Source: Dyella dinghuensis (GTDB lineage Bacteria > Pseudomonadota > Gammaproteobacteria > Xanthomonadales > Rhodanobacteraceae). Taken from it: DNA of 64,000 bases. A program made the translations under genes and the position numbers. The notes below the pieces were generated by a model that did no database searches, had not been told where the DNA came from, and was given only the letters and a program-made list of their open reading frames with translations. The DNA lies in assembly GCF_003977615.1 (NCBI RefSeq), contig NZ_RYZR01000006.1, positions 310,001 to 374,000 on the forward strand. Reading direction: 5' to 3'. This document shows, piece by piece, positions 27,901 through 38,910 of the stretch. The first letter of the stretch is position 1, and each line of letters starts with the position of its first letter.

Positions 27901-30602
27901 ACGCTGTTGCCGAAGCGATCACGGATCTGATACAGGCCCGAGTAATCGTCGAACCAATACTGCGTACCGTCGCGTGTTTGCAGGTAATAACACTCCGAGC
28001 CGTCCGGATTGTTGCAGAGCGACGTACCGAGCGGTGCCTGCAGAATTGCACCCGCAAACATCGGCGACGTGCCGGAGTATTGCCAGGTCTGCTGCATGCC
28101 GCTCTGTGGTGTAACAGCCGAGAATGGTGAAATGACATAACCATCCGACATGCGGATGCCCATGTTGGGATCGGTCCAGCTGCCGGTGGGCGCGTAGATG
28201 TACATGTCATAGTTCGAACGCCAGCCGCCAAACGAACGCGTATCCTGCGAATAGCTCGAGTTGGTGACCTCGAACGAGTTGAGACCGTGCCAGCTGCGCG
28301 TCAGAGCGATCGGAATGACGTCGTTGATGACGGCATCGGTTTGCGTTTCCACCAGCGTGCCGGAATTCAAGTCGACCGGATCGCCGCAGCACTGGCCATC
28401 GGGTTTTGCTGCCTGCGGATCGCCCGGGTGCCCGTTGCCCACGGTCCAACTGGCCGGTGCGATGACATCAAGATGTACTGCATCTTCCGGCGCAAGCTGC
28501 GTCGCATCGGCGGTAATGGCACCCTTGCCGTACGTTTTCCAGCCATCGGTAACATCGTAAGCGATAAAGTTTGCGCCCGTACCTGCCGCAACATGACCAT
28601 AGTTGGGATAGGTAAGCTTGATCCCTTGCGGCTTGTGCGGATCAAGGTTCTGCACTGTCGCTCCAGCCGGTTCGATGTTGAAGAACACGGGGAAATTTTC
28701 CGGTACCGGAAACGTTGCGCGATCGACAGGCGTCGGCACGATGGCCAATTCGGTAACGATCTTGCCCTTGTGATCACGAATCACCGTACCGGCAGGAATA
28801 TGAACTTCCAGACCGGGAATATCCGGATGCGTAATCACCATGTCCTGCGTCGTGGGCGAGGACAATTCGATCTTGTCGCGATCGAGAATGCGCGGCAGAT
28901 ACATGCGATACGGCAGTTCCGTAACCCCTCCGCGCAATACATCGACACCAACCTGGAACTGGCCGAATTCGTAACCCGCGCGATTGGCCGTCGTGCCATC
29001 GACGAACAAGGTCTGGCGACCGGTGGGTACGCCACTGAGTGTGAAATGCCCTTGCCCATCGGTGAACGTGCTGACCGAGGCGAGCGTGACCTGCACATGC
29101 GCCGCCGCTTGACCATCGATGAGCTTCACGACACCGGTGACTGCCGATGTTGCGCCAGCACGCGCAACCATGACGCCCCCGCGCTTGACGATGGCGTGGC
29201 GCGCAAGCACCTGTTGGGCGACTTCAACGCCGGTGATATCGCGCACATTGAGTCGCCAGTGACCATTACCCGGCGTGCCAGCATTGTCCTGACCCGGGTA
29301 CCACGCGCCGTCTTTGATGTAACTCACGGTGCGGCACATGTGAATAACCGTCTTGCCGTTGTTGCACGACACCACTGCCAAGGGCCTTCCCTGCGTATCG
29401 ATACCGGTGCTGCGGAAGATCACCGTATTCTGCGTGGCCTTGACGTTTGTGGTGGCGCTTGCTATGGCGTTCGCTGTACTTTGCGACGCGTTGGCCGTTG
29501 CCCCTTTCGAAAGGGGTGCCACGTTACTAGTTGCAGATGTTGCGGATGCGGTGCCGGTTGCGGTCAGCGATGCCGTGCGAAACCCAATCGAGGTGAACGG
29601 CAATATCTGGCCCGTTGTGCTCCGCACACCCGAGATCACGATGGTGTAAGACGAACCAGTCAACAGTTCGCTGGACGGGATAAGAAATGCGAGGCGACCG
29701 TTTTGTACGCCGGTAACGGTGGCGCCCACCGGGCCGGCCGGACCGACCAGCGATACGGTGGCTGCCGACACACTGCGTGGATCGACTGGCGTGCTGAATC
29801 GCAGGCTTACAGGCGTGGATGCGGCGTTGTTGCTGCTATTTGCGCCAGGTGTCGACTCGTTGATCGTCAAATGTGCTGAATCGGACGCCGCCGTGGTGAC
29901 TTGCGTCAGCGTATCGGCTGCGGGATCGAACAATTGCGTGCCATCGACTGGGGTGCCATTAATGTCGGTGCCACCCGTCAAGGCGACCGTACCGTCAGCC
30001 AATAGCGTTGCCACCTGTGCAATGCGCGCAGGCAACGCCGTCGCAACGGTTGCGGTACTTCCACTTGCCGGATGCCATAGAGCCAGCGATTCGGTGCTGC
30101 TATTGCCAACGTGAATGCCACCAGCCACCAAAATATCGCCGTCCGTCAGCACAGTCATCGTTTGACCGGCGATCGGTGTCAACCCTTTCGGTGTAGCACC
30201 CGTAAATTGTCCGGTCGTCGGATCGAACCATTCGCCATCTGTCAGCAATTGACCGAATGTATCGGCACCGCCCCAGATCAACACCTTGCCATCGGGCAAC
30301 ACCACAGCGCTAGCGCCAATGCGGATGGCCGGCATGGGAAAGCTTCGTACGACCCCTTTGTTGCTGGAATCGACTAGAACAACTTGTTGGTTTTCAAGTT
30401 GCAGCCAACGCCCATCCGGAAGTTGAACACCGTAGGCACTTCGTTGTCGCAGCGCGTCAAGTGTGCCGTTGGATAGCGATCCTGTCGCGACCACTTGTGG
30501 CGACGTTTGCGCTCGGGTGAGCATGCCGGCCATAAGCCCTACGGACGCCACGACAGCAAATCCCACCGAAAAGCCACGGATACGGTCCTTGATCCCTAAC
30601 AT
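24921..30602 (-). CDS. Secreted RHS/YD-repeat giant protein with Kelch-like N-terminus and variable tip
   Basis: 1893 residues from the ATG at 30602 (ribosome site AAGGGGAAG). Order: signal peptide (to about residue 32); Kelch/galactose-oxidase-like blades (about 60-250: VVLPDGKVLIWGGADTFGQL, TVLTDGDILVAGG, TLLADGTVALTGG); an SbsA-like Ig domain (about 255-350); a carboxypeptidase-regulatory-like domain (VTGVVKLIDGQAAAHVQVTL); a DUF6531-like start of the RHS shell (GDPVDLNSGTLVETQTD); many YD repeats; and the conserved RHS core end (YLFTGRESDTTGLYYYRARY ... YANRDPISNRDPTGQ). After DPTGQ comes a tip of about 159 residues rich in Gly and Ala (EAIVGGLVGAAWGALDG, LLGAATGIFAGLTDGAS) without a nuclease or deaminase signature. 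RHS shells cage and deliver C-terminal toxins; there is no PAAR or T6SS gene here, so a Sec-dependent surface route is likelier. Confidence 0.9.
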   Translation of the reverse strand: MLGIKDRIRGFSVGFAVVASVGLMAGMLTRAQTSPQVVATGSLSNGTLDALRQRSAYGVQLPDGRWLQLENQQVVLVDSSNKGVVRSFPMPAIRIGASAVVLPDGKVLIWGGADTFGQLLTDGEWFDPTTGQFTGATPKGLTPIAGQTMTVLTDGDILVAGGIHVGNSSTESLALWHPASGSTATVATALPARIAQVATLLADGTVALTGGTDINGTPVDGTQLFDPAADTLTQVTTAASDSAHLTINESTPGANSSNNAASTPVSLRFSTPVDPRSVSAATVSLVGPAGPVGATVTGVQNGRLAFLIPSSELLTGSSYTIVISGVRSTTGQILPFTSIGFRTASLTATGTASATSATSNVAPLSKGATANASQSTANAIASATTNVKATQNTVIFRSTGIDTQGRPLAVVSCNNGKTVIHMCRTVSYIKDGAWYPGQDNAGTPGNGHWRLNVRDITGVEVAQQVLARHAIVKRGGVMVARAGATSAVTGVVKLIDGQAAAHVQVTLASVSTFTDGQGHFTLSGVPTGRQTLFVDGTTANRAGYEFGQFQVGVDVLRGGVTELPYRMYLPRILDRDKIELSSPTTQDMVITHPDIPGLEVHIPAGTVIRDHKGKIVTELAIVPTPVDRATFPVPENFPVFFNIEPAGATVQNLDPHKPQGIKLTYPNYGHVAAGTGANFIAYDVTDGWKTYGKGAITADATQLAPEDAVHLDVIAPASWTVGNGHPGDPQAAKPDGQCCGDPVDLNSGTLVETQTDAVINDVIPIALTRSWHGLNSFEVTNSSYSQDTRSFGGWRSNYDMYIYAPTGSWTDPNMGIRMSDGYVISPFSAVTPQSGMQQTWQYSGTSPMFAGAILQAPLGTSLCNNPDGSECYYLQTRDGTQYWFDDYSGLYQIRDRFGNSVMIYRSGGLVQQVTSPNGRFLTFQYDTNNNVKSVTDNSGRTWTYTYHSDTVPLGGWTLNASTPPSSNPPANTAMYFLDKVTYPDTTYTSFTYNENFSAPATGSGGSGQITSTSCPYYPVPGTLLTMIDRNGNTAMSNTYCSAYVTKQTLADGAAYQFGYQLDSNNNTLQTNVTDPLGNIRDVAWDSNSGYPSSDTAAYGTSIAQTTTYTRNTSGQVQSMTDALGRTTAFQYDADGNVKEVTYLSGTSSAVTDYFTWTSDYSQLASYTDALNATTNFTYTSGCLTAITDPLGHTTTISCNSEGLPAQVTDALGHVSTLNYNGTDLRTVTDALNRTVTFAVDPLGRMTSVTDPIGNINVKQYDTNDRITQVTDAQNQTTKIAYDNNGNPTNVTLPNTGVIRATYDKRNRRITRSDALNQNESWKYDGMGDVTSYTDRKGQVTAYAEPDAVGRFTKATFADGSTVAATTYDAGNRLLQITDSISGTTTRSYDGLDRLTGEITSQGSVVYQYYANGLRQSMTAGSQAPVNYFYDSANRLTSLTQGTEAVSFTYDNANRRATLTLPNGIVATYGYDAGNQFTGITYTTSGNGVVGNLGYSYDNAGRRVSATGSLASNLMPEPTTANSTFDLNNRQLTFNTHNLTYDADGNLTGDGINTYVWNARNQLTQIQQSGTTTASFSYDSMGRRTTKTIGGVTTSLLYDGLNPVQETQAGVVNPILTGLRIDERFARNEGSTRTYFLTDALGSTVALTNTSASIIQQYQYDPYGNASATASTTNPYLFTGRESDTTGLYYYRARYYSSTMAGFISEDPLRFGGGQTNFYAYANRDPISNRDPTGQLVPEAIVGGLVGAAWGALDGWMHNESAAQIEQDALLGAATGIFAGLTDGASLFEGKLVGEGALSALRKVGGMLTRGAINAAGEAGRQCIVTHKRDWGDVGRAGAGSVAGDFAEDFASAMSGLGEAANDFDKAASSALGGIFGGGVATAGGGPPKEGGNE

Positions 30603-31129
30603 CGGTCTTCCCCTTGACGTATTGAGTCGTAGCGCGCTTTCGCAACGATCGCGACAGTGCAACGCGCGGTCTAACCCGACTGCTATCTGAAATCCAACCC
30701 CTGCGACTTACATCTGGACCCACACTCACTTACATCGCTTGCCGTGTCGAAGCGACGAATTTCCGGTGTTATGTCTTGCGCAATGTGCAGCTATCCCCTG
30801 TACTTGGATACAGAAGCAAACAGGAAAAAAAGGGACATTGCGTCAGCACGGCGCGCGATGTGCGCCGATGCAAAAAATGGCTATGCGTGCCTGCCGTGCT
30901 CCCGCACGACCTGTACCGACAAACGCGCTTCCTCATGACTCGTCCCTATAGCGTGAAGCAATGCACGAATGTGTAGCGCCTCCGTGCTAACAGTACCGCC
31001 ACAGAGGCTATTCTTTCGGTAAACCGGTATACCTGCAAGTGTTTGTCGAGTATGGATTGAGGGGGTAGGACAAAATGCGATTTGTATTGCAGAACGGCCG
31101 TTTATGCGGGTGCGGACGAGGGCTTTCCG
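30603..31129. other. Divergent promoter region between RHS gene and di-heme peroxidase
   Basis: 527 bp between divergent genes. It must hold both promoters, but I see no convincing hexamer pair. A 55-codon frame at 30771-30938 on the plus strand has a CxxC near its start and another CxxC near its end but no ribosome site, so I do not call it a gene. Other open frames here overlap each other and look random. Confidence 0.5.
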
Positions 31130-32203
31130 ATGACTGACCGGACACTCGCCTGGGCCTGCGCGGTCGGCATACTGGGCGTGGCGGTCGCCGGCGGCGCCCT
31201 CGTATTCCGGCATGCCACGCCAAGCGCGTCCGCTCAGCTGGCACTCGGGCGGCAGCTGTTTTTCGACCCATCCCTAAGCGCGGATGGAAAAACGTCTTGT
31301 TCAAGCTGTCATCAGCCCGACCACGCTTATAGCGACGGACGCACGGTATCGAAGGGCGCCTTCGGGCTGACGGGCACGCGCAACACTCCAAGCCTGCTGG
31401 CGTTGAGCGACGGCGAGCCGCTGTTCTGGGAGGGCCGACGAGAACGCCTGGAGGACGCCGTGCTGGACCCCTTTTTACATCCGGTGGAACTGGCGCTGCC
31501 GGACGACCACGCACTGACGGAACGTCTACAAACGCCAAGCTATCGCAAAGCCTTTGCGGCTGCCTTCGGTACTTCGGATTCGGACAGCCCGACACGTCAG
31601 CAGCTGGGCACTGCACTGGCTATCTACGTACGCTCGTTACCCAAACCACAGACGCCGTTCGATCGTTATCAGGCCACTCACGACACGCATTTGCTTTCGC
31701 AAGATGCACTGCAAGGCATGGATCTGTTTACCGGCAAAGCCGGATGCGTACAGTGCCACAAACTTAAAGGAACACCCGCACGTTTCAGCGATAACGGCTT
31801 CCATTCGACAGGTACGGGCCTGCAGAACGTCGCTGCGCAATTGCCCGATCTTTTGCGCCGCCTGTCAATCGAGCATATCGATGTCGCTGATGTGGGCCGC
31901 GAGATTGGCACGCACGCCAATGTTGCATCGTTAGGCCGTTTTGTCGTGACACATCAGCCCACCGACATCGGCTTGTTCCGTACCCCCTCGCTGCGTTACG
32001 TGGCCGATACAGGGCCCTATATGCATGATGGAAGCGTGGCCACGCTGGAAGATGCCGTCGATCAGGAAATTTACTGGCGCGGCTTGTCGAGTGGGCAACA
32101 GCTGTCGCTGACTGTACGTGAGCGTTTGCAGATCATCGCGTTCCTAAAAGCCTTGTCATTGAGCGAATCGTCTGCGCCGAACAATAGCGCTTCCAAGCAG
32201 TAG
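31130..32203 (+). CDS. Di-heme cytochrome c peroxidase (MauG/CcpA family)
   Basis: 357 residues from the ATG at 31130. An N-terminal membrane anchor or uncleaved signal (about 6-26) is followed by two heme-binding domains: CSSCH (57-61) and CVQCH (206-210). Between them lie LGRQLFFDPSLSADG and GLTGTRNTPSLL, typical of the bacterial CCP/MauG group, and near the C-terminus FRTPSLRYVADTGPYMHDGS carries the Met/Tyr ligand region. It reduces periplasmic hydrogen peroxide, or oxidises a protein substrate in MauG-like members. It stands alone between two giant surface-protein genes and converges on the second through a shared terminator. Confidence 0.9.
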   Translation: MTDRTLAWACAVGILGVAVAGGALVFRHATPSASAQLALGRQLFFDPSLSADGKTSCSSCHQPDHAYSDGRTVSKGAFGLTGTRNTPSLLALSDGEPLFWEGRRERLEDAVLDPFLHPVELALPDDHALTERLQTPSYRKAFAAAFGTSDSDSPTRQQLGTALAIYVRSLPKPQTPFDRYQATHDTHLLSQDALQGMDLFTGKAGCVQCHKLKGTPARFSDNGFHSTGTGLQNVAAQLPDLLRRLSIEHIDVADVGREIGTHANVASLGRFVVTHQPTDIGLFRTPSLRYVADTGPYMHDGSVATLEDAVDQEIYWRGLSSGQQLSLTVRERLQIIAFLKALSLSESSAPNNSASKQ

Positions 32204-32215
32204 TGCGATAAAGCA

Positions 32216-32251
32216 TTGAGGTGCGCATGGACCGATCCTTGCGCACCTCAA
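32216..32251. terminator. Bidirectional terminator between peroxidase and repeat protein
   Basis: An 11-bp perfect stem (TTGAGGTGCGC at 32216-32226 with GCGCACCTCAA at 32241-32251) fills the 55-bp gap between two convergent stop codons. The loop is 14 bases. T runs are short on both sides. Confidence 0.75.
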
Positions 32252-32258
32252 CCGTTGA

Positions 32259-35200
32259 TCATTGCCAAGTGATCTGGCCAGTCATGGGCAGTCCATAGCT
32301 GTTGTACACCACGGCCGTGTACGTGCCGGTCGCCGGCAAGTTATACAACGTAAACGCAGCCGGACTGCCCGAGGAATAGGTGTAGCTGTAATACCCGCTG
32401 GTGGTGATCAAGCCGGTATCCGGTCGATAGATGTTCACATACACGTTCGTGCCGCTCGGGGTCGTCGCACCCGTCAGCTGCAATGTCGCGTTTGCGCCTA
32501 GCGTACCGTTAAAGGTCAGGCGTTCCACCTGGCCCGCTGCCAGCGTGAACGACGTGGGGGTCCCTTCCACTAACGCGCCGCCGACGATATCCGGATTGAG
32601 CATGGCATTGAAGCTCAGCTTGTCGCCCGCCAATTCCGGGCTGATCACTATCGAATAATTTCCGGCGGGAAGATTCCATAGCGACAGTGCGCAGCTCGGA
32701 CCGTTGGATGTATAGCAGTATGTATTTCCGACGCTGCCTCCCGCAGCGTTGTAGACATTCACACTGAAATACGAACCCGTACCCGCGATGACGATGTTGT
32801 TCATCGCCAGCTCGAGGTTCTGGCCTTGTGTTGCCGTGAACGACATGTATACGTCCTCGCCAGTCTCGTTGGCGGTATAGCTTTGAGATGTACCGTTGGC
32901 TGCCAACGTGCCTGTATCGCCGCTCGCCAACGTCAGCGTTGCCGTGGCCGGGAAATCGTAGCTGGCATATACCACCACAGTATAAGTGCCGCTCACTGGC
33001 AAGTTCGACAGATTCAATGTTGCCGGGCCACTGCCTGAGTATGCATACGTGTAGTAGTTGCTGGTGGTGATTAAACCTGCGTCAGGTCGATAGACATCGA
33101 CATATACATACTGACCCGTCGGTGTGGTCGTCACACCATTTAGCTGCAACGCTACGGTCCCGCCAACGGTACCGCTGAAGGTGAAGCGTTTCGGCTGACC
33201 TATCGCGAGATCGACGTTCACCGGCGTCCCCGCAGTCAGTGCACCACCGGATGCATCCGCGTCCAGTAGTGCAGTGAGTTGGATAACGCCACCATAGTTC
33301 GGTTCAGCGATGACCGTGTATTTGCCCGCCGCCAAATTCCATAGCGATTGATTGCAGGTTCCGTTCGGGTTGGAGGCATAACACCAGAAATTGGCGACGT
33401 TGCCACCTGCGGCGTTGTAGATCTGGACGTAGAACTGGTTATACGTCGCACCCGTCACGTTGGTGTTGTTCAACGTCAGCTCAAGGTTCTGACCCTGCGT
33501 GGCGGTAAACGACATGTAGATGTTTTGACCGGCTTCGGTCGCGGTGTAACTTTGCGCCGTGCCATTGACGGTCAACGTGCCGATATTGCCAGTCGCCAGT
33601 GTCAACGTTCCCGTCGCCGGTAATCCGTACGAGGTATAAGCGACCACCGTATACGTGCCGCTTACCGGAAGATTCGTCAGGTTCAACGTCGCCGGGCCCG
33701 TACCGGTATAGGTATACGTGTAGTAGTTGCTGCTGTTCATCAGCCCGACATCGGGGCGATAAACATTGATGTACACGTTCTGCCCCGCAGGCGTCGTAGT
33801 GACGCCCGTCAGCTGCAACGCCAGCGTGCCGCCGGCCGTGCCGCTGAAGGTGAAGCGTTCCGCCTGGCCTGCCGCAAGATTGATATTTGCCGCAGTACCT
33901 GCCGTCAACGCGCCGCCCGACACATCCGATTCGACCAACGCATTGAACTTGATTACGCCGCCGTAGATCGGTACCGCAATGACGGTGTATTTACCTGCGG
34001 CCAAATTCCACAGCGACTGCGTACAGTCTGCACCCGGGTTGGACGCATTGCAGTAGAAATTGACGACGTTGCCGCCGGAGGCAGCATAGACCTCCACATA
34101 AAACTGGTTGTAGGTGCCGCCGGTTACGCTGGCGTTGTTCAACGTCAGCTCCACGTTCTGGCCTTGCGTGGCGCTGAACGACAGATACACGTTCTGATCG
34201 GCCTCCGTCGCGGCGAAGCTCTGCGATGTGCCGTTGACCGCTTGCGTACCGGTGGCGCCAGTGGCTAGCGTCAACGTCCCCGTCGCCGGTATGCCGTAAC
34301 TGGTGTATGCAACGACGGTGTACGTGCCGCTTGCAGGCAAGTTCGACAGATTCAACGTCGCCGGCCCACTGCCGGTAGAGGTGTATGTGTAGTAGTCGCT
34401 GGTTGTAATCAGCCCGCCATCAGGTCGATACACGTTGACGTATACGGACTGGCCGGTCGGCGTGGTCGTCACCGCGTTCAATTGCAAAGCCACCGTGCCG
34501 CCGACGGAGCCACTGAAAGTGAAGCGTTCCGCCTGACCCGCTGCGAGATTGATGTTCGCCGCCGTACCGGCTGTGAGCGCACCGCCCGATACATCCGGCT
34601 CAAGCAGCGCGCTGAACTTGATGACGCCACCGTAGTTGGGGACCGCTGTCACCGTGTAAGTGCCTGCGGCCAAATTCCAGAGTGATTGTGTACAGCTTGT
34701 CCCTGGGTTCGATGCGTTGCAGTAGAAGTTGACGACGTTGTTGCCGGACGCGCTGTAAACCTCGACATAGAACTGGTTGTAAGTGCCGCCGGTCACACTG
34801 GCGTTGTTCAGCGTCAGCTCCAGGTTTTGCCCTTGCGTGGCAGTGAACGACATATAGACGTTCTGGCCGGTTTCGTTCGCCGCATAACTTTCCGACGTGC
34901 CGTTGGTCGGCTGCGTGCCTGTGCTGCCATTTGCGAGCGTGAGCGTTCCAGTGGCGGGTAAGCCGTAAAGATCATACGCAATGACGGTGTACGTGCCGCT
35001 TACCGGCAGGTTCGGCAAATTCAACGTCGCCGGCCCGCTACCGGTGTAGGTGTACGTATAGTAATTGCTGCCGGTGATCGAACCCGCGTCTGGTCGATAT
35101 ACCGTGACGTACATGTACTGACCGGTCGGTGTAGTGGTCACACTATTAAGCTGCAACGCCACTGTGCCGCCCAGCGTGCCATTGAACGTAAAGCGCTCTA

Positions 35201-38200
35201 CCTGGCCCGCGGCCAAATTGATATTCGCGGGTGTACCGGCAGTCAGTGCTCCACCCGAAATATCCGATTCAAGCAGCGCATTGAATTTCAGCGTTACGCC
35301 GCTGTTCGCCGTCGCAACCACGGTGTAGGTGCCTGCAATCAGATTCCATAGCGAGCTGGTACAGCTTGCCCCCGGATTAGTCGGGTAGCACGTGAAACTG
35401 CCGACAGCGGTACCACTGGCGTTGGTGACCGCGACACTGAAATACGTGCCTCCCGTTACTGTCACGTTATTCAACGTGAGTTCGAGGTTTTGACCTTGGG
35501 TTGCGTTGAACGTCATGGTGACATTCTGGCCCGCGGCCGCAGATTGTTCGCTTTGCGAGGCGCCATTGACGGGCAAGGTCGCCGTTCCGTACGTCGGCGG
35601 CGCACCGGCAACGCTCGAAAGCTCTGTCACGCTCGCCGTGGCCGGCAATCCGTAGTTGTTGTAGATCACCGCCGTATATGTACCGGCTGCAGGCAGGTTG
35701 GTCAGATTAAGTGTCGCTGTGCTGCCCGTGCTGTACGTGTAGGTGTAATAGTTACCCGTGGTGATCTGACCCACGTCCGGTCGATACACCTTGACGTATA
35801 CGTACTGGCCGGCAGGGGTGGTCGTCACTCCGGAAAGTTGCAACGACACCGATCCGCCCACGGTGCCCGTGAATGTCACGCGCTCCGTCTGGCCCGCACC
35901 CAGGGTGATATTCGCCGGCGTGCCCGTCGTCAATGCCGGGCCGACGAGGTCAGGCTCAAGAATCGCACTGAAGCTCAGTTTGTCGCCGCCATATTCCGGA
36001 CTGACCACGACCGAATATGTACCCGCCGGTAGATTCCAGAGCGAAAGCGTGCAACTCGTGCCGGGGTTGGATGTGTAGCACGTTTGGCTGCCGACGCTAT
36101 TGCCTGTGCCGTTGGAAACGTTCACGGAGTAATACGTACCCGTACCCGCGATGACGATGTTGTTCATCGTCAACTCAAGGTTCTGACCTTGCGTGGCGGT
36201 GAACGACATATAGGCATTTTCGCCAGCCGTATTGGCCACGAATGCCTGCGATGTGCCGGTCGTCGGCAAGGTGCCCGTGTCACCGTTGAACAATGTCAGT
36301 GTTCCGGTCGCAGGCAATCCATACGCCGTATACGCCACCACCGTGTAGGTGCCGCTGGCGGGTAGGTTCGACAGATTCAATGTCGCCGGACCGCTGCCCG
36401 TGTAGGTGTACGTGTAGTAATCGCTCGTGGTGATCTGACCCACGTCGGGTCGATACACCTTGATGTACACGTATTGCCCGGTCGGTGTCGTGGTTACACC
36501 ATTCAATTGCAGTGCAACCGTGCCACCCAGTGTGCCGCTAAAGGTGAAGCGTTCTGCCTGGCCCGCCGCCAAATTGACAGATGCCGCGGTGCCAACGGTA
36601 AGCGCCCCTCCGGCGACATCCGATTCGAGCAAGGCGCTGAAATGGATCTCATCGCCGGGATTTTCGGGCGTCGCAACGACCGAATATGTACCCGCGGGCA
36701 AATTCCACAACGACAGCGTACAGCTCGTCCCTGGATTGCTTATGTAACAGGTCTGGTAGGTGACATTGCCACCAGTCGCGTTGTAGACATTGACGCTGTA
36801 ATACGTGCCCGTTCCCGTGATGCTGATGTTGTTCATCGTCAGCTCAAGGTTTTGGCCTTGTGTGGCGGTGAACGACAGATACGCATTCTCGCCGGCTTCA
36901 TTGGCGGAGTAACTTTGCGATGCGCCATTAGCCGTCAATGTTCCGGTGTCGCCGCTGGCGAGCGTCAAGCTTGCCGTCGCGGGCAACCCGTAGCCGGTGT
37001 ACGCGACTACCGTATACGTACCACTTACAGGCAGGTTCGATAGATTCAACGTCGTCGGACCACCGGTAGTCGACGTGTACGTGTAGTAGTCGCTCGTGGT
37101 GATCTGACCTGCGTCGGGTCGATACACCTTGATGTACACATACTGCCCTGCTGGTGTGGTCGTCACACCCGTGAGCTCCAACCCTACGGTACCGCCCACG
37201 CTACCGCTGAACGTGAAGCGCTCCGCCTGCCCTGCCGCCAGATTGACGGTGGCGGCCGTATTCGCTGTCAGCGCGCCGCCGACCACATCGGTTTCGAGCA
37301 GTGTGTTGAAATGAATGGTATCGGTGCTGTTCACGGGCGAAGCGACGATCGAATACGCGCCGGCCGCTAGATTCCATAGCGACAAGGTACAGCTCGCGCC
37401 CGGATAGGAGGCGTAGCAATTGCTACTGCCGACATTGCCGCCAGTGGCGTTGTAGACATTGACGTTGTAATACGAACCACCGCCCGTGATGCTGATGTTG
37501 TTCATCGTCAGCTCAAGGTTTTGGCCTTGTGTGGCGGTGAACGACATATACACATTCTGGCCAGATACGCTCGCTGTGTAGCTCTGCGATGCACCGTTGG
37601 CCGTCAACGTACCGGTATCGCCATTGGCTAGTGTCAATGCCGCCGTCGCGGGCAAACCGTAACTGGTGTAAGCCACCACTGTATACGTGCCACTCGCTGG
37701 CAAGTTTGACAAATTCAGCGTGGCCGGACCGCTGCCGGAGTATGTATACGTGTAGTAATTGCTGGTAGAGATCTGTCCGGCGTCCGGACGATACACGTTG
37801 ATGTACACATACTGGCCTGCAGGTGTCGTCGAAACACCCGACAGTTGCAGCGCCACTGTCGTACCGAGAGTGCCACTGAAGGTGAAGCGTTCCGCTTGAC
37901 CGGCAGCCAGATTGATCGCCGCCGGCGTGCCGGCAGTAAGCGCTCCGCCGGCTGTATCCGATTCCAGCAATGTGCTGAAGTGCATGACATCGGTGGCGAC
38001 CGCCGGCGAAACCACTACTTGATACGCACCCGCTGGCAAGTTCCACAGCGACTTGGAGCAACTTGCACCTGGATTGGACTGGTAACAGTAGTAACTGGCG
38101 ATATTGGAATTGCTGGCGTTGTAAACATTTACGTACACGTACGTACCGGTACCTGTGATGCTGATGTTGTTCAACGTCAACTCAAGATTTTGGCCCTGCG

Positions 38201-38910
38201 TTGCGTTGAACGACAGGTACACCGCCTCGCCACCCGCATTGCCGCTATAGCTTTGCGATGCGCCATTCGCCGTGAGGGACCCGGTTACGCCAGCGACGTA
38301 GCTGAGTTGTGCACTGGCCGGCAATCCGTAATTGGGTACAGCAATGACGGTATAGGTTCCCGTCACCGGCAGATTGGACAAATTGACGAGCTGCGCTCCA
38401 CTCGAACTGAAGCTCGTATAAACCGGCGTGCTCGACGTAATCGCACCAGCATCCGGGCGGTATACGTAGAAATACACGCTCTGACCAGTCGGCGTGGTCG
38501 TCACACTCGAAGCCTGGAGCGCTACTGTATCGCCCTGATTCGCGTTGAACGTAAAGCGCTCGACCTCACCGGCAGTAAGAACGAGATTCGCACTGCCGTT
38601 CTTAGCAATCAGCGGCCCTGCAATATCCGGCTGTATCAGAGTGTTGAATTGCAACGTGCCACCGTACGTCGGCGATACGACCAAGTTGTAAGTACCTGCT
38701 GGCAGGTACCACAGATGCTGCATGCAACTGCTACCAGGATTGCTTTGATAGCAATAGAAACCAGCAAGCGAACTTCCGGCAGCGTTGTAGACAGTGACGT
38801 AAAACTGGTTGTACGTCGCTCCCGGCACGTTGACGTTATTCAACGTCAATTCCAGATTCTGGCCCTGCGTCGCCTGGAACACCAAGCGCTTGCTTTCCCA
38901 TGGGAACGCT
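32259..38910 (-). repeat. Ten tandem repeats of about 665 bp within the giant protein gene
   Basis: The sequence coding GQNLEL recurs near 38847, 38181, 37511, 36840, 36171, 35481, 34811, 34141, 33475 and 32812, a spacing of about 663-690 bp. The VYRPD codons recur ten times in phase. Neighbouring copies are very similar at the DNA level, so unequal recombination and copy-number change are expected, and short-read assembly may be unreliable here. Confidence 0.9.

Noticed and set aside
28287-29879. A 530-codon open frame on the plus strand
   Set aside because: Antisense to the RHS gene, no ribosome site, no recognisable domain, Arg- and Cys-rich composition.
24921-30602. RHS gene as a type VI secretion effector
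   Set aside because: It has a signal peptide and Kelch-like N-terminus, and no PAAR, VgrG, Hcp or adaptor gene is in the window.
31008-31616. A 202-codon minus-strand frame over the peroxidase
   Set aside because: Antisense to the CSSCH-containing gene and strongly Arg/Pro-rich, as expected for a shadow frame.
32259-38910. Regularly spaced repeats suggesting a CRISPR-like array
   Set aside because: The repeats are about 665 bp long, in frame and encode conserved protein modules; they are not 25-40 bp repeats with unique spacers.
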